DNA of 10,373 nt from Deltaproteobacteria bacterium (GCA_020861205.1 JAJBSY010000387.1:1-10373); one strand, 5' to 3'. Shown: positions 1-6,569, counted from the first letter of the stretch. The notes: generated by a model from the sequence alone, not told the origin. Translations and numbers: made by a program.

Positions 1-613
1 CGCCGTAGACGGCGCAGTCCGGGTTCAGGGCTTTTGCCGCAACCGCCGAACCGGAAAGAAGGCCCCCGCCGCCGAGCGGGACGAAGAGGATGTCCATGGG
101 GCCCGCCTCTTCGAAAAGCTCTTTTGCCGCCGTCCCTTGGCCGGCCATGACATGCGGATGGTCATAGGGGGGGATGAGCGTAACCCCTTTTTCCCCGGCC
201 AGTTTTTTACCGATGGCCACGCGATCCTCGGTATAGCGGTCGTAGAAGATGATTTCCGCTCCGTAGCCTTTGGTGGCCGCGACCTTGGCCGCCGGGGCGT
301 CTTTCGGCATTATGATGGTTGCCGGAATATGCAGCAGCCGCGCGGAAAGGGCTATGGCCTGGGCGTGGTTCCCCGAAGAGAAGGCGACCACGCCGCGTTC
401 GCGCTGTTCGGGACGGAACTGGGCGAGCGAATTGTACGCGCCGCGAAATTTGAATGCGCCCATGCGCTGGTAGTTTTCGCATTTGAAAAAAAGCTCGGCG
501 CCGGTCAAGGCGTTGGCCGTGGTGGACGTGAACACCGGCGTTCTGTGCGCCACGTGACGGATGCGCTCGTGGGCGGCGGCGACGTCGTCGAAGGAAATGG
601 CTGGTTGCGGCAT
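1..613 (-). CDS. PLP-dependent serine/threonine dehydratase-type ammonia-lyase, C-terminus cut by window edge
   Basis: The 204 visible residues are the N-terminal two thirds of a fold-type II PLP enzyme that deaminates hydroxy-amino acids (threonine or serine to a keto acid plus ammonia) in the cytosol. The PLP-binding lysine is K55 in MGAFKFRGA. The substrate loop SSGNHAQ is at 79-85 and the phosphate-binding glycine loop PLGGGGLLSG at 179-188. These appear in the expected order and spacing for threonine ammonia-lyase (IlvA/TdcB), serine racemase and threo-3-hydroxyaspartate ammonia-lyase. FKFRGA, rather than the FKIRGA of many threonine dehydratases, recalls the hydroxyaspartate/serine-racemase branch, so the substrate is left open. 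The ATG at 613-611 has AAGGAG six bases upstream. The missing end would show whether an ACT-like regulatory domain follows (biosynthetic IlvA) or not. The family call is very safe; the exact substrate is not. Confidence 0.93.
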   Translation of the reverse strand, partial: MPQPAISFDDVAAAHERIRHVAHRTPVFTSTTANALTGAELFFKCENYQRMGAFKFRGAYNSLAQFRPEQRERGVVAFSSGNHAQAIALSARLLHIPATIIMPKDAPAAKVAATKGYGAEIIFYDRYTEDRVAIGKKLAGEKGVTLIPPYDHPHVMAGQGTAAKELFEEAGPMDILFVPLGGGGLLSGSAVAAKALNPDCAVYG

Positions 614-694
614 TGGCTGCTCCTTGAAGGCGGTTGGGACAAAGCCAGAAGTAGCACCGGGGATGAAAAACCGCAATGATGAAAGGGAAGCGGC

Positions 695-812
695 AGTGCC
701 TCAATGTGCTTGATACTTCGCGAGGCTCGTCCCGCGTGAAGCGCATGTATGTCTTGATCACTTCGCTTCGCGCGGAATTCGCCTTCCTCGTCTGAAGTCA
801 ACTTGAGGCACT
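695..812. repeat. 118-bp two-armed imperfect palindrome in the divergent intergenic region
   Basis: The ends are a perfect 10-bp inverted repeat: AGTGCCTCAA at 695-704 and TTGAGGCACT at 803-812. The core is a 12-bp inverted repeat, CCGCGTGAAGCG at 732-743 and CGCTTCGCGCGG at 764-775, with one G-T wobble. It closes a 20-nt loop. Both arms are exactly 49 nt, so the outer and inner repeats share one dyad axis; AGGC at 723-726 also pairs with GCCT at 781-784. The sequence between the paired blocks does not match well. No flanking target-site duplication is visible and no ORF is convincing. It could be a small non-autonomous repeat, a folded RNA or a regulatory site between the dehydratase and GNAT genes. 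No other copy was noticed in the window. Confidence 0.6.
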
Positions 813-894
813 ACAAGGAGCGGCGGACTCTTTTACGCGCCGGGGCCGGATAGTGGCCAACGCGGCATGGAATGGACGAAAAGGGAGAACACGC

Positions 895-1407
895 ATGGGC
901 GCATATACGATTATTCCGGCGTCTCACGAGCATGTGCCGTTTCTGGCCAGCGTCGAGCGGGCGGCGGCCACGGTCTTTCCCGAGGGGAGCATTCCGGATG
1001 CCCTTCGGGAAGACAGCGTGCCGCTTTCCGTGCTGGCGGCCGCCGTATCGACGGGAGGCCTCTGGGTGGCGCTTGACGCGGACGGCCGTGTCGTGGGTTT
1101 TGCCTTGCTGCGAACGGTTGACGGCATCGCCCTGCTGGCGGAAGTGGACGTCGCGCCGGAGCACGCCCGGAAGGGCGTCGGGAGGCGCTTGATCGCGGCG
1201 GCCGCCGGAAGGGCGCGGGAAGCGGGGTATGACGCCCTGTACCTGACGACGTTCAGCCATGTGGCCTGGAACATGCCCTTTTACGCCCGGATCGGGTTTT
1301 CCGTCCTGCCGGAAGGGAGCGCGCCCCCGGCGCTCGAGCGGGCGCTGCTGGAAGAGCGGGCGCGCGGCCTGGCGCACCGTGTCGCCATGCGGTTGGCGCT
1401 CGGCTGA
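895..1407 (+). CDS. GNAT-family N-acetyltransferase
   Basis: A 170-residue single-domain acetyl-CoA-dependent acyltransferase; the acceptor is unknown. The central strand and acetyl-CoA loop read EVDVAPEHARKGVGRRLI (83-100). The pyrophosphate-binding turn is ARKGVG, where the usual first Arg/Gln is Ala and an Arg follows. The C-terminal motif NMPFYARIGF (126-135) carries the Tyr that commonly acts as general acid. Length is typical for the family. I chose the ATG at 895 because AAGGGAG lies seven bases upstream; an in-frame GTG at 853 would add 14 residues of poor quality. It is divergent from the dehydratase gene and converges on the metallo-beta-lactamase-fold gene only 25 bp away, so it is probably transcribed alone. 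Confidence 0.9.
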   Translation: MGAYTIIPASHEHVPFLASVERAAATVFPEGSIPDALREDSVPLSVLAAAVSTGGLWVALDADGRVVGFALLRTVDGIALLAEVDVAPEHARKGVGRRLIAAAAGRAREAGYDALYLTTFSHVAWNMPFYARIGFSVLPEGSAPPALERALLEERARGLAHRVAMRLALG

Positions 1408-1410
1408 CCG

Positions 1411-1428
1411 GCCGGGGGTTCTCCCGGC
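1411..1428. terminator. GC-rich hairpin between convergent genes
   Basis: GCCGGG (1411-1416) and CCCGGC (1423-1428) form a 6-bp stem with a 6-nt loop. It sits inside the 25-bp gap between two convergent stop codons, where a two-way terminator would be expected. Neither strand has a T tract after the stem, so it is not a classical intrinsic terminator. Confidence 0.35.
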
Positions 1429-1432
1429 TCAT

Positions 1433-2257
1433 CTACAGGCAGTGCTGCTCGCCCGCGGTCAGGCGCAGCCCGGCGGGAAAGTCGTCGAGCGATTTTCCGG
1501 TGCAGTGGCAGGCGAAAAGTTCCGCGAGATTTTCACGGGCAAGGGCCGCCCGGGTCCGCTCGAGGCAATCGGGCGTCATGTCCTTGCAATGCAGCCCTCC
1601 GTACACGGCCCGGATTTTTGCAACGCCGGTCACGTTCCGGGCGTGCCCGATGATATTGACGATCCCGGAATGCGAGCAGCCCGCGATGATCACCAGCCCT
1701 TCATCCGTTATGTACGCCAGGGCGGTATCGTCGGGCAGCAGGTCCTTGCGGTAGCCTCCGTCGTACGCGACTTCCCCCACGAGGGCGCAGAACTCGGGCT
1801 GCGGACGCGGGATTTCTCCCAAAAACACGATGTCGTCGCGAATATACAGAGGCTCCCTGGTATAGGTCGCCGGCCAACGGGCGAGTTCCGCGCGTCCGTC
1901 CTCGGGCATCCCGAGCTCTTTGGGACCGGCGGGATGGCCGGGCGGCCTGCGCCGTTTGAGGAAAACGTCCGGGTGGGCGATGAGGGGCGGCAAAGGGTTT
2001 TCGTTCTTTTGGGCCGCAATGTGCCGCAACGCCGGGCCGAGTCCTCCCGTATGATCGTAATGCCCGTGCGAGAGCGCGATATGCGTCACCGCGCCGAGGT
2101 CGCAGCCCATCCGCGCGGCGTTTTCCAGAAACGCGCCGCTCGCACCGGTGTCGAACAGAACGACGGTACCGCCGAAGTCCAGCAGGAAGGACAGGCCGTG
2201 TTCGCAAACGTATCCGTCCGCGGCCGAATTCTCCATCAGGATCGAGAGCCTGAGCAT
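1433..2257 (-). CDS. Metallo-beta-lactamase-fold hydrolase, COG1237 / dihydropterin-phosphate synthase-like group
   Basis: A 274-residue metallo-beta-lactamase-fold protein. The metal site is SHGHYDHTGG at 63-72, with ligands H64, H66, D68 and H69. Further conserved blocks are GCSHSGIVN (193-201), GGLH (220-223) and CHCTG (250-254). Together with the N-terminal LMEN...GLSF and LFDTGASG segments, these match the archaeal/bacterial group annotated as 7,8-dihydropterin-6-yl-methyl-4-(beta-D-ribofuranosyl)aminobenzene 5'-phosphate synthase (MJ0301-like). Bacterial members of that group mostly lack a proven reaction, so the pterin name should not be taken literally. The ATG at 2257 has GGAGG five bases upstream. 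It is the last gene of the pyrK-pyrD operon, 39 bp after pyrD. Confidence 0.9.
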   Translation of the reverse strand: MLRLSILMENSAADGYVCEHGLSFLLDFGGTVVLFDTGASGAFLENAARMGCDLGAVTHIALSHGHYDHTGGLGPALRHIAAQKNENPLPPLIAHPDVFLKRRRPPGHPAGPKELGMPEDGRAELARWPATYTREPLYIRDDIVFLGEIPRPQPEFCALVGEVAYDGGYRKDLLPDDTALAYITDEGLVIIAGCSHSGIVNIIGHARNVTGVAKIRAVYGGLHCKDMTPDCLERTRAALARENLAELFACHCTGKSLDDFPAGLRLTAGEQHCL

Positions 2258-2296
2258 GGCGTCCTCCGAATTGTTGCGGTCCTCGCGCGGAGCGCG

Positions 2297-3223
2297 TCAC
2301 ATTGCCAGCGTTCCCCGGAACTCGTCCAAGGAGGCTATGCCGAGTTCCTCCATCAGGGCCGGCAGTTCTCCGGCCACGCGGAAGGCGGTATCCGGCCGTG
2401 AAAAGGTGGCGGTGCCGATCTGGACGGCGTGCGCGCCCGCGAGGATGAACTCCAGGACATCTTCGGCAGTTGCGATGCCGCCGAGCCCGATAACCGGGAT
2501 GGAGACCGCTCTCGCCACCTGCCAGACGCAGCGCAGGGCCACGGGCTTGACCGCCGGGCCGGAAAGGCCGCCGATCCCGTTTGCGAGACGGGGTTTTCGC
2601 GTGCGGATATCAACGGCCATGGCCTGCAGGGTGTTGATGCAGCTGAGGCTGTCAGCGCCCCCGGCTTCGCAGGCTTTGGCGATGGCGGCTATGTCCGTGA
2701 CGTTCGGGGACAGTTTCACGATGACGGGTTTGTTCCCGGCGTTCTTGGCCACGGATTCGGTCACGGACTCGGCCTGTTTTGGGTTTTGGCCGAAAAACAC
2801 GCCCCCGGCCTTGACGTTCGGGCAGGAAATATTGACTTCCAACGCGGCCACGCCTTCCTCGGCGGCCAGGGAACGGGCCAGTTCCGCGTATTCGTCGAGG
2901 CTGGTTGCGTAGAGATTGACGATGACGGGCAAATCCCGCCAGGGAAGCAGGGGGAGTTTTTCCTTCAGAAAAACAGCGAGGCCGCAGTTTTGAATGCCGA
3001 TGGCGTTGAGCATCCCCGCCGGGGTTTCCGCGATGCGGGGCATGGGGTTGCCCCGGCGCGGCGCAAGCGAGATTCCCTTCACAACGATGCCGCCGAGATC
3101 CGCGAGGTTCCCGTAAGGCATGAATTCAAGACCGTAGCCGAAGGTTCCGGACGCGGTGAGAACGGGGTTGCGCAGTATCAGGTCGGCGCGTTTTCCGGGC
3201 AGGATGACGGTTGTATTGGGCAT
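2297..3223 (-). CDS. pyrD: Dihydroorotate dehydrogenase, class 1B catalytic subunit (PyrDB)
   Basis: A 308-residue FMN TIM-barrel enzyme that oxidises dihydroorotate to orotate in pyrimidine synthesis, in the cytosol. The active-site loop is EVNISCPNVK (129-138). C134 is in the position of the catalytic base typical of class 1, as opposed to Ser in class 2. LTASGTFGYG at 22-31, KGISL at 49-53, GIQNCG at 76-81 and the late GLGGI and GTATF blocks are the expected FMN/substrate segments. Length fits the family. The ATG at 3223 has AGGAG six bases upstream, and this SD overlaps the TAG stop of pyrK. Adjacency to pyrK is the hallmark of class 1B, in which electrons leave through FAD and a 2Fe-2S cluster to NAD+. 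Confidence 0.97.
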   Translation of the reverse strand: MPNTTVILPGKRADLILRNPVLTASGTFGYGLEFMPYGNLADLGGIVVKGISLAPRRGNPMPRIAETPAGMLNAIGIQNCGLAVFLKEKLPLLPWRDLPVIVNLYATSLDEYAELARSLAAEEGVAALEVNISCPNVKAGGVFFGQNPKQAESVTESVAKNAGNKPVIVKLSPNVTDIAAIAKACEAGGADSLSCINTLQAMAVDIRTRKPRLANGIGGLSGPAVKPVALRCVWQVARAVSIPVIGLGGIATAEDVLEFILAGAHAVQIGTATFSRPDTAFRVAGELPALMEELGIASLDEFRGTLAM

Positions 3224-3232
3224 GGACGGCTC

Positions 3233-4123
3233 CTAGTCCGCTAAGTCAAGCTGGTCGGCCCAGAACACGGGACCGTTGGTGCAGGTCTGCGCGTAGGCGA
3301 ACGGCTCGGGAACGGCCGCATCCCGCTTCGCGGCGGGAACGGTTTTTTTGACCACGCACCCGAGGCAGGCTCCGACCCCGCAGGCCATGCGCGTTTCAAG
3401 GGAGAGCTGCGCCCTGGCGCCATGGCGCAGGGAAAGGTTCTGGACGGACTTCAGGAACGGCAGAGGCCCGCACGCCAGCACGAGTCCGTTCCGCGAGGCC
3501 GTGTCGCGGATGGCCGATTCCATCGCCGCCACGAACCGGGCGAGATCCTCGGGGCAGGTCTCCCGGTGGCTGCGGGCGGGCAGGCCGTCTTTCGCGAGAC
3601 GGGGGTGGATGTCGCGGCATTCCCTGAACGGGTAGCAATCGACGGGAAGCTTGTGGCCGAACTCCAGGCGCAGGGTTTCCGGCGCGGGATGGTTTTCGAT
3701 GTAGCCGACAAAGGGCGCGATGCCGATACCGCCCGCGAGGAGGAGGGTCGGCCCGGAGGGGGATACGGCGAATCCGTTGCCCAGCGGCCCCCAGACCGTA
3801 ACGGTCTCGCCGCGCTCCAGTTCCAGCAGCTCCCGGGTGCCTCGCCCCGCCACCTGGAAGACGATGCGCAGTTCTTCCGGATCCGCCTGGCAAATGGAAA
3901 ATGGCCTCGCCCAGAAGACGTCCGGGCGCGATGCGCGGCGCGGGCGGACCATGACGAACTGCCCGGGCAGCCAGGAACCCCAGCCCGGAGACCGCAGGCG
4001 CAGGGTGTACAATTCGTGCCCGCCGGCCTCCGGCGAGGAGCGGCGGTCAAGCGACAGGACGGGAACCTCGCGGCACACCGGCTCGAGGGGAGGCGCGTCG
4101 TGCGATGGATCGGGAATCGGCAT
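3233..4123 (-). CDS. pyrK: Dihydroorotate dehydrogenase electron-transfer subunit (PyrK)
   Basis: A 296-residue ferredoxin-reductase-type subunit that carries electrons from PyrD's FMN to NAD+. The FAD-binding RPFSI motif is at 73-77, GPLGNGF at 112-118, the nucleotide-binding GGIGIAP at 131-137 and CGP at 218-220. The C-terminal 2Fe-2S site is C248-x4-C253-x2-C256-x24-C281, the PyrK pattern. The protein is slightly longer than typical (about 260) because of a Pro-rich N-terminus and some inserts. The frame stays open far upstream to 4591. I chose the ATG at 4123 because GAGG lies five bases before it, and because a promoter at 4159-4187 places transcription start only about 29 bases upstream. 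It is the first gene of the operon, 9 bp before pyrD. Confidence 0.95.
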   Translation of the reverse strand: MPIPDPSHDAPPLEPVCREVPVLSLDRRSSPEAGGHELYTLRLRSPGWGSWLPGQFVMVRPRRASRPDVFWARPFSICQADPEELRIVFQVAGRGTRELLELERGETVTVWGPLGNGFAVSPSGPTLLLAGGIGIAPFVGYIENHPAPETLRLEFGHKLPVDCYPFRECRDIHPRLAKDGLPARSHRETCPEDLARFVAAMESAIRDTASRNGLVLACGPLPFLKSVQNLSLRHGARAQLSLETRMACGVGACLGCVVKKTVPAAKRDAAVPEPFAYAQTCTNGPVFWADQLDLAD

Positions 4124-4158
4124 GAAAACCTCGAAGGAAATGGTGACAAAAACAACGT

Positions 4159-4187
4159 ATTGTAGGCCGGGCGGCAAAAACTGGCAA
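4159..4187 (-). promoter_or_regulatory. Sigma70-type promoter of the pyrK-pyrD operon
   Basis: On the minus strand, TTGCCA (4187-4182) and TACAAT (4164-4159) are separated by exactly 17 bp. Each hexamer differs from consensus at one or two positions. The expected start near 4152 gives a leader of about 29 nt. That is too short for a PyrR-type attenuator, so any pyrimidine control would have to act at initiation or by another route. Confidence 0.7.
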
Positions 4188-4225
4188 GAGCCGCCAAGGG
4201 GCCGCAGTGTGCTTTCAGGTCCGGG

Positions 4226-4380
4226 CGGAGCGAAGAGTATCGAGGCTACATGCGCTCCGAGCGGCACCATCCGGTGAAGCGGCCGGTTTGCCCCGGGATA
4301 ACGCGGGCCTGCGCCGAGTGCCGTACGAAGGAACATTCCCCTCCACCGGTGTACCTTCCGCAACCGGTCGCCCGAACCGG
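4226..4380 (+). promoter_or_regulatory. Candidate structured leader or small RNA upstream of the U32 gene
   Basis: Several possible stems follow one another on the plus strand. CGGAGCG (4226-4232) pairs with CGCTCCG (4253-4259). CGGCAC (4262-4267) pairs with GTGCCG (4318-4323); inside it GCCCCG can pair with CGCGGGC. GAAGG (4327-4331) pairs with CCTTC (4354-4358). CCGGT (4364-4368) pairs with ACCGG (4376-4380). A terminator-like stem follows directly. In-frame translation of this stretch is Pro/Arg-rich and unlike protein. I matched it to no known riboswitch, SRP, 6S, tmRNA or RNase P signature, and no clear plus-strand promoter was found upstream. GC-rich DNA gives short stems by chance, so this is tentative. 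Confidence 0.35.
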
Positions 4381-4418
4381 GCCCTCTCCCCTGCGCCGCC
4401 CCGCGAGAGGGGCTTTTT
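4381..4418 (+). terminator. Intrinsic terminator-like hairpin 41 bp before the U32 start codon
   Basis: CCCTCTC (4382-4388) pairs with GAGAGGG (4405-4411), and G4381 pairs with C4413 across a one-base bulge. TTTTT follows at 4414-4418. The stem and T tract work only on the plus strand. No upstream plus-strand protein gene needs it, because pyrK runs the other way. It would therefore end a leader or small RNA, act as an attenuator, or insulate the U32 gene. Confidence 0.55.
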
Positions 4419-4421
4419 CCC

Positions 4422-4450
4422 TTGTGGTTGCGCCTCAGTGGGTTTATGGT
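4422..4450 (+). promoter_or_regulatory. Weak candidate promoter immediately before the U32 gene
   Basis: TTGTGG (4422-4427) and TATGGT (4445-4450) have a 17-bp spacer. They keep the TTG of the -35 and TAT...T of the -10. A start about seven bases downstream would fall near 4457, giving a nearly leaderless message for the ATG at 4460. That would fit the lack of a clear Shine-Dalgarno there. The match is modest and could be chance. Confidence 0.3.
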
Positions 4451-4459
4451 GCTCGCATC

Positions 4460-6469
4460 ATGAGCACCGTACCTGACGATCTTTCGGTTTGCGGCCATAA
4501 GCCGGAAATTCTCGCCCCGGCCGGGGATACGCCTTCCGCGCTCGCCGCCTTCGCCGCGGGAGCCGATGCCGTGTATCTCGGGCTCAAGCATTTTTCCGCC
4601 CGCATGACGGCGGACAACTTTTCCACCCTTGATCTTTCACGCCTCGTGGACCTGGCCCATTCCGAGGGCCGCAAGGTTTACGTGGCCCTGAACACCCTCC
4701 TCAAGCCGGGCGACCTTTCGGCAGCCGGGCGGCTTATCAAGCGGGTCTGCCTCGGGGCCGCCCCGGACGGGCTTATCGTGCAGGATCTCGGCACGCTGGA
4801 CCTCGTCCGGCAGACGGAGTTCACCGGCGGCGTTTTTCTCTCGACCCTGGCCAACGTGACGCATCCCCTCGCGTTCAAGGCCGCGCGGGCGGCGGGCGCG
4901 TCCCGCGTCATCCTGCCGCGCGAGATTTCCATTGACGAGCTACGCGCCGTGGACGGCTCCTGCCCGGAAGGCCTGGGGTTCGAGCTGTTTATTCACGGCG
5001 CGCTGTGCTGGTGCGTTTCCGGGCGGTGCTGGTGGTCCAGCTACATGGGCGGCAAGAGCGGCCTGCGGGGCCGCTGCGTGCAACCCTGCCGCCGCATGTA
5101 CAGCCAGAAAGGCAAAACGGGCCGGTTCTTCTCCTGCCAGGATTTGTCCCTGGACGTGCTGGTCAAGACCCTCATGGAACTGCCGAACGTGGTCTCCTGG
5201 AAAATCGAGGGGCGCAAGAAGGGACCGCATTACGTCTACTACGCGACCACCGCGTACCGGATGCTGCGCGACGAAGGCCGGGACCCCAAAGCCCGCAAGG
5301 AAGCGCTCGCCATCCTGGACATGGCGCTCGGGCGGCCGTTTACCCGGGCCCGGTTCCTGCCGCAGAAAGATACCGGCCCCACGGCCGTTGACGGACAGAC
5401 CAGTTCCGGCCTGCTCGCGGGCAAGGTGGCGCGGGACGAGGCGGGCGCGTTTGTCGTCAAGCCCCGGTTCGACCTCCTGCCCCAGGATTACCTGCGGATC
5501 GGCGTGGAAGACGAAGCGTGGCACCTCACCTTGCCGGTTACGCGGCGCGTGCCCAAGGGCGGTACGTATACGCTCAAGATGCCGCGCCAGAAAAGCCCCA
5601 AAACCGGAACGCCGGTTTTCCTCATCGACCGGCGCGAGCCGGAGTTGATGGACCTGATCGCCGAGTGGGAAAAACGGCTGGCAAACGCCAGGTCCCGGCC
5701 CGACGCGGACGTGAATTTCACGTATAAGGCTCCCGCTCCGGCCAAACCGGGAAAACGGCTGGATATCATACTGCGGGGCAGCCTGCCCAAGGGCAGGGAC
5801 GGAAAGAGCGGCATCCGGCCGGGTACGGTCCAGGGGTTGTGGCTTTCCCCCAAAGCGATGGACGCCGTGTCCCGCACGTTGTTTTCGCGCATCTCCTGGT
5901 GGCTGCCGCCCGTCATCTGGCCGGACGAGGAAGAAAACTGGTCGCGCATGGTCCGGGTCGCCCTGCGCAACGGAGCCCGCCATTTTGTATGCAACGAGCC
6001 GTGGCAGGTCGCCATGTTTCCGGACGGCAAGGCGACGCTCGTCGCCGGGCCGTTCTGCAACACCACCAACGCGGCGGCTGTCGCCGTCCTGCGATCCATG
6101 GGCTTTTCAGGGGCTTTCGTCGCTCCGGAGTTGGGCGGCGAGGATATCCTGGCGCTGCCGCGCGCCTGTTGCCTGCCCATGGGCGTGGTGCTCGCCGGGT
6201 ACTGGCCCATGGGGATAGCCCGCCACGGCATCGCGCCCCTCAAGATGGAAGAGCCGTTCCAGAGTCCCAAGGGCGAAGGATTCTGGGCGCGGCGGTACGG
6301 GCAGAACACCTGGATCTATCCCGCCTGGCCCCTGGATATAACCGAGCGCCGCCCGGCTCTGGAAAAGGCGGGGTATTCCATGTTCGCCACGTTCGCGGAA
6401 TGGCCGCCGCAAAGCGTCGGCGAGCCCAAGCGGTCCAGCGAGTTCAACTGGGATATAGGAATGCTGTAG
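4460..6469 (+). CDS. U32-family Fe-S protein (peptidase U32 / RlhA-TrhP-like)
   Basis: A 669-residue protein of the family annotated as collagenase-like peptidase U32 (COG0826). The N-terminal TIM-barrel begins EILAPAGDTPSALAAFAAGADAVYLG (16-41). The signature runs from FIHGALCWCVSGRC (177-190) to RGRCVQPCRRMYS (203-215). C183-x6-C190-x15-C206-x3-C210 is the spacing of the Fe-S cysteines in TrhP/RlhA/UbiU-type members, which hydroxylate RNA or quinone without oxygen. Length is close to RlhA (about 650), but substrate cannot be read from sequence. Residues 430-669 look like a second, cysteine-poor U32 half. The ATG at 4460 was chosen because homology starts just after it; the 70 in-frame codons upstream are low-complexity and cross the terminator. 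No strong SD is present. It is divergent from pyrK, and the SDR gene follows after 100 bp. Confidence 0.88.
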   Translation: MSTVPDDLSVCGHKPEILAPAGDTPSALAAFAAGADAVYLGLKHFSARMTADNFSTLDLSRLVDLAHSEGRKVYVALNTLLKPGDLSAAGRLIKRVCLGAAPDGLIVQDLGTLDLVRQTEFTGGVFLSTLANVTHPLAFKAARAAGASRVILPREISIDELRAVDGSCPEGLGFELFIHGALCWCVSGRCWWSSYMGGKSGLRGRCVQPCRRMYSQKGKTGRFFSCQDLSLDVLVKTLMELPNVVSWKIEGRKKGPHYVYYATTAYRMLRDEGRDPKARKEALAILDMALGRPFTRARFLPQKDTGPTAVDGQTSSGLLAGKVARDEAGAFVVKPRFDLLPQDYLRIGVEDEAWHLTLPVTRRVPKGGTYTLKMPRQKSPKTGTPVFLIDRREPELMDLIAEWEKRLANARSRPDADVNFTYKAPAPAKPGKRLDIILRGSLPKGRDGKSGIRPGTVQGLWLSPKAMDAVSRTLFSRISWWLPPVIWPDEEENWSRMVRVALRNGARHFVCNEPWQVAMFPDGKATLVAGPFCNTTNAAAVAVLRSMGFSGAFVAPELGGEDILALPRACCLPMGVVLAGYWPMGIARHGIAPLKMEEPFQSPKGEGFWARRYGQNTWIYPAWPLDITERRPALEKAGYSMFATFAEWPPQSVGEPKRSSEFNWDIGML

Positions 6470-6569
6470 AAAAATGGTTCGGAAGCGCGGAATTTCCTTG
6501 CGCCGGGCAGGTCCCATGTTTTTCAGCCCCGCGTCCTGAGGCATTCCTCAAAACAAACGAGGGTAGCGC

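Noticed and set aside
137..679. Plus-strand ORF of 180 codons
   Set aside because: It is antisense to the dehydratase, whose motifs are clear on the minus strand.
695..812. Insertion sequence or transposase remnant at the palindrome
   Set aside because: There is no transposase coding sequence and no target-site duplication. Only the inverted-repeat structure can be supported.
853..894. GTG start 14 codons upstream for the GNAT gene
   Set aside because: It has no convincing SD, whereas AAGGGAG is well placed for ATG 895, and the GNAT fold starts after 895.
1259..2401. Long plus-strand ORF of 380 codons
   Set aside because: It is antisense to the metallo-beta-lactamase-fold gene, which has full family motifs. 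This one has none and also overlaps the GNAT gene.
4124..4158. PyrR-type attenuator in the pyrK leader
   Set aside because: The predicted leader is about 29 nt, with no room for terminator and antiterminator stems.
4250..4459. N-terminal extension of the U32 protein (70 codons from ATG 4250)
   Set aside because: The composition is Pro/Arg-rich, it runs through a terminator-like hairpin, and family homology starts only after ATG 4460.
4207..4476. 89-codon plus-strand ORF ahead of the U32 gene
   Set aside because: It resembles no protein family I know, has no ribosome site, overlaps the U32 start and has the composition of GC-rich noise.
4124..4591. N-terminal extension of pyrK in an open frame back to 4591
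   Set aside because: The added residues are low-complexity and unlike PyrK, and they would overlap the U32 gene. A good promoter at 4159-4187 and an SD before ATG 4123 fix the shorter form.
4940..5983. Long minus-strand ORF of 347 codons
   Set aside because: It is a shadow of the U32 gene produced by high GC at third codon positions. It has no recognisable motif.
6537..6550. Hairpin TGAGG/CCTCA between the U32 and SDR genes as a terminator
   Set aside because: The stem is only 5 bp and is followed by A-rich sequence on the plus strand. No T tract follows on either strand.
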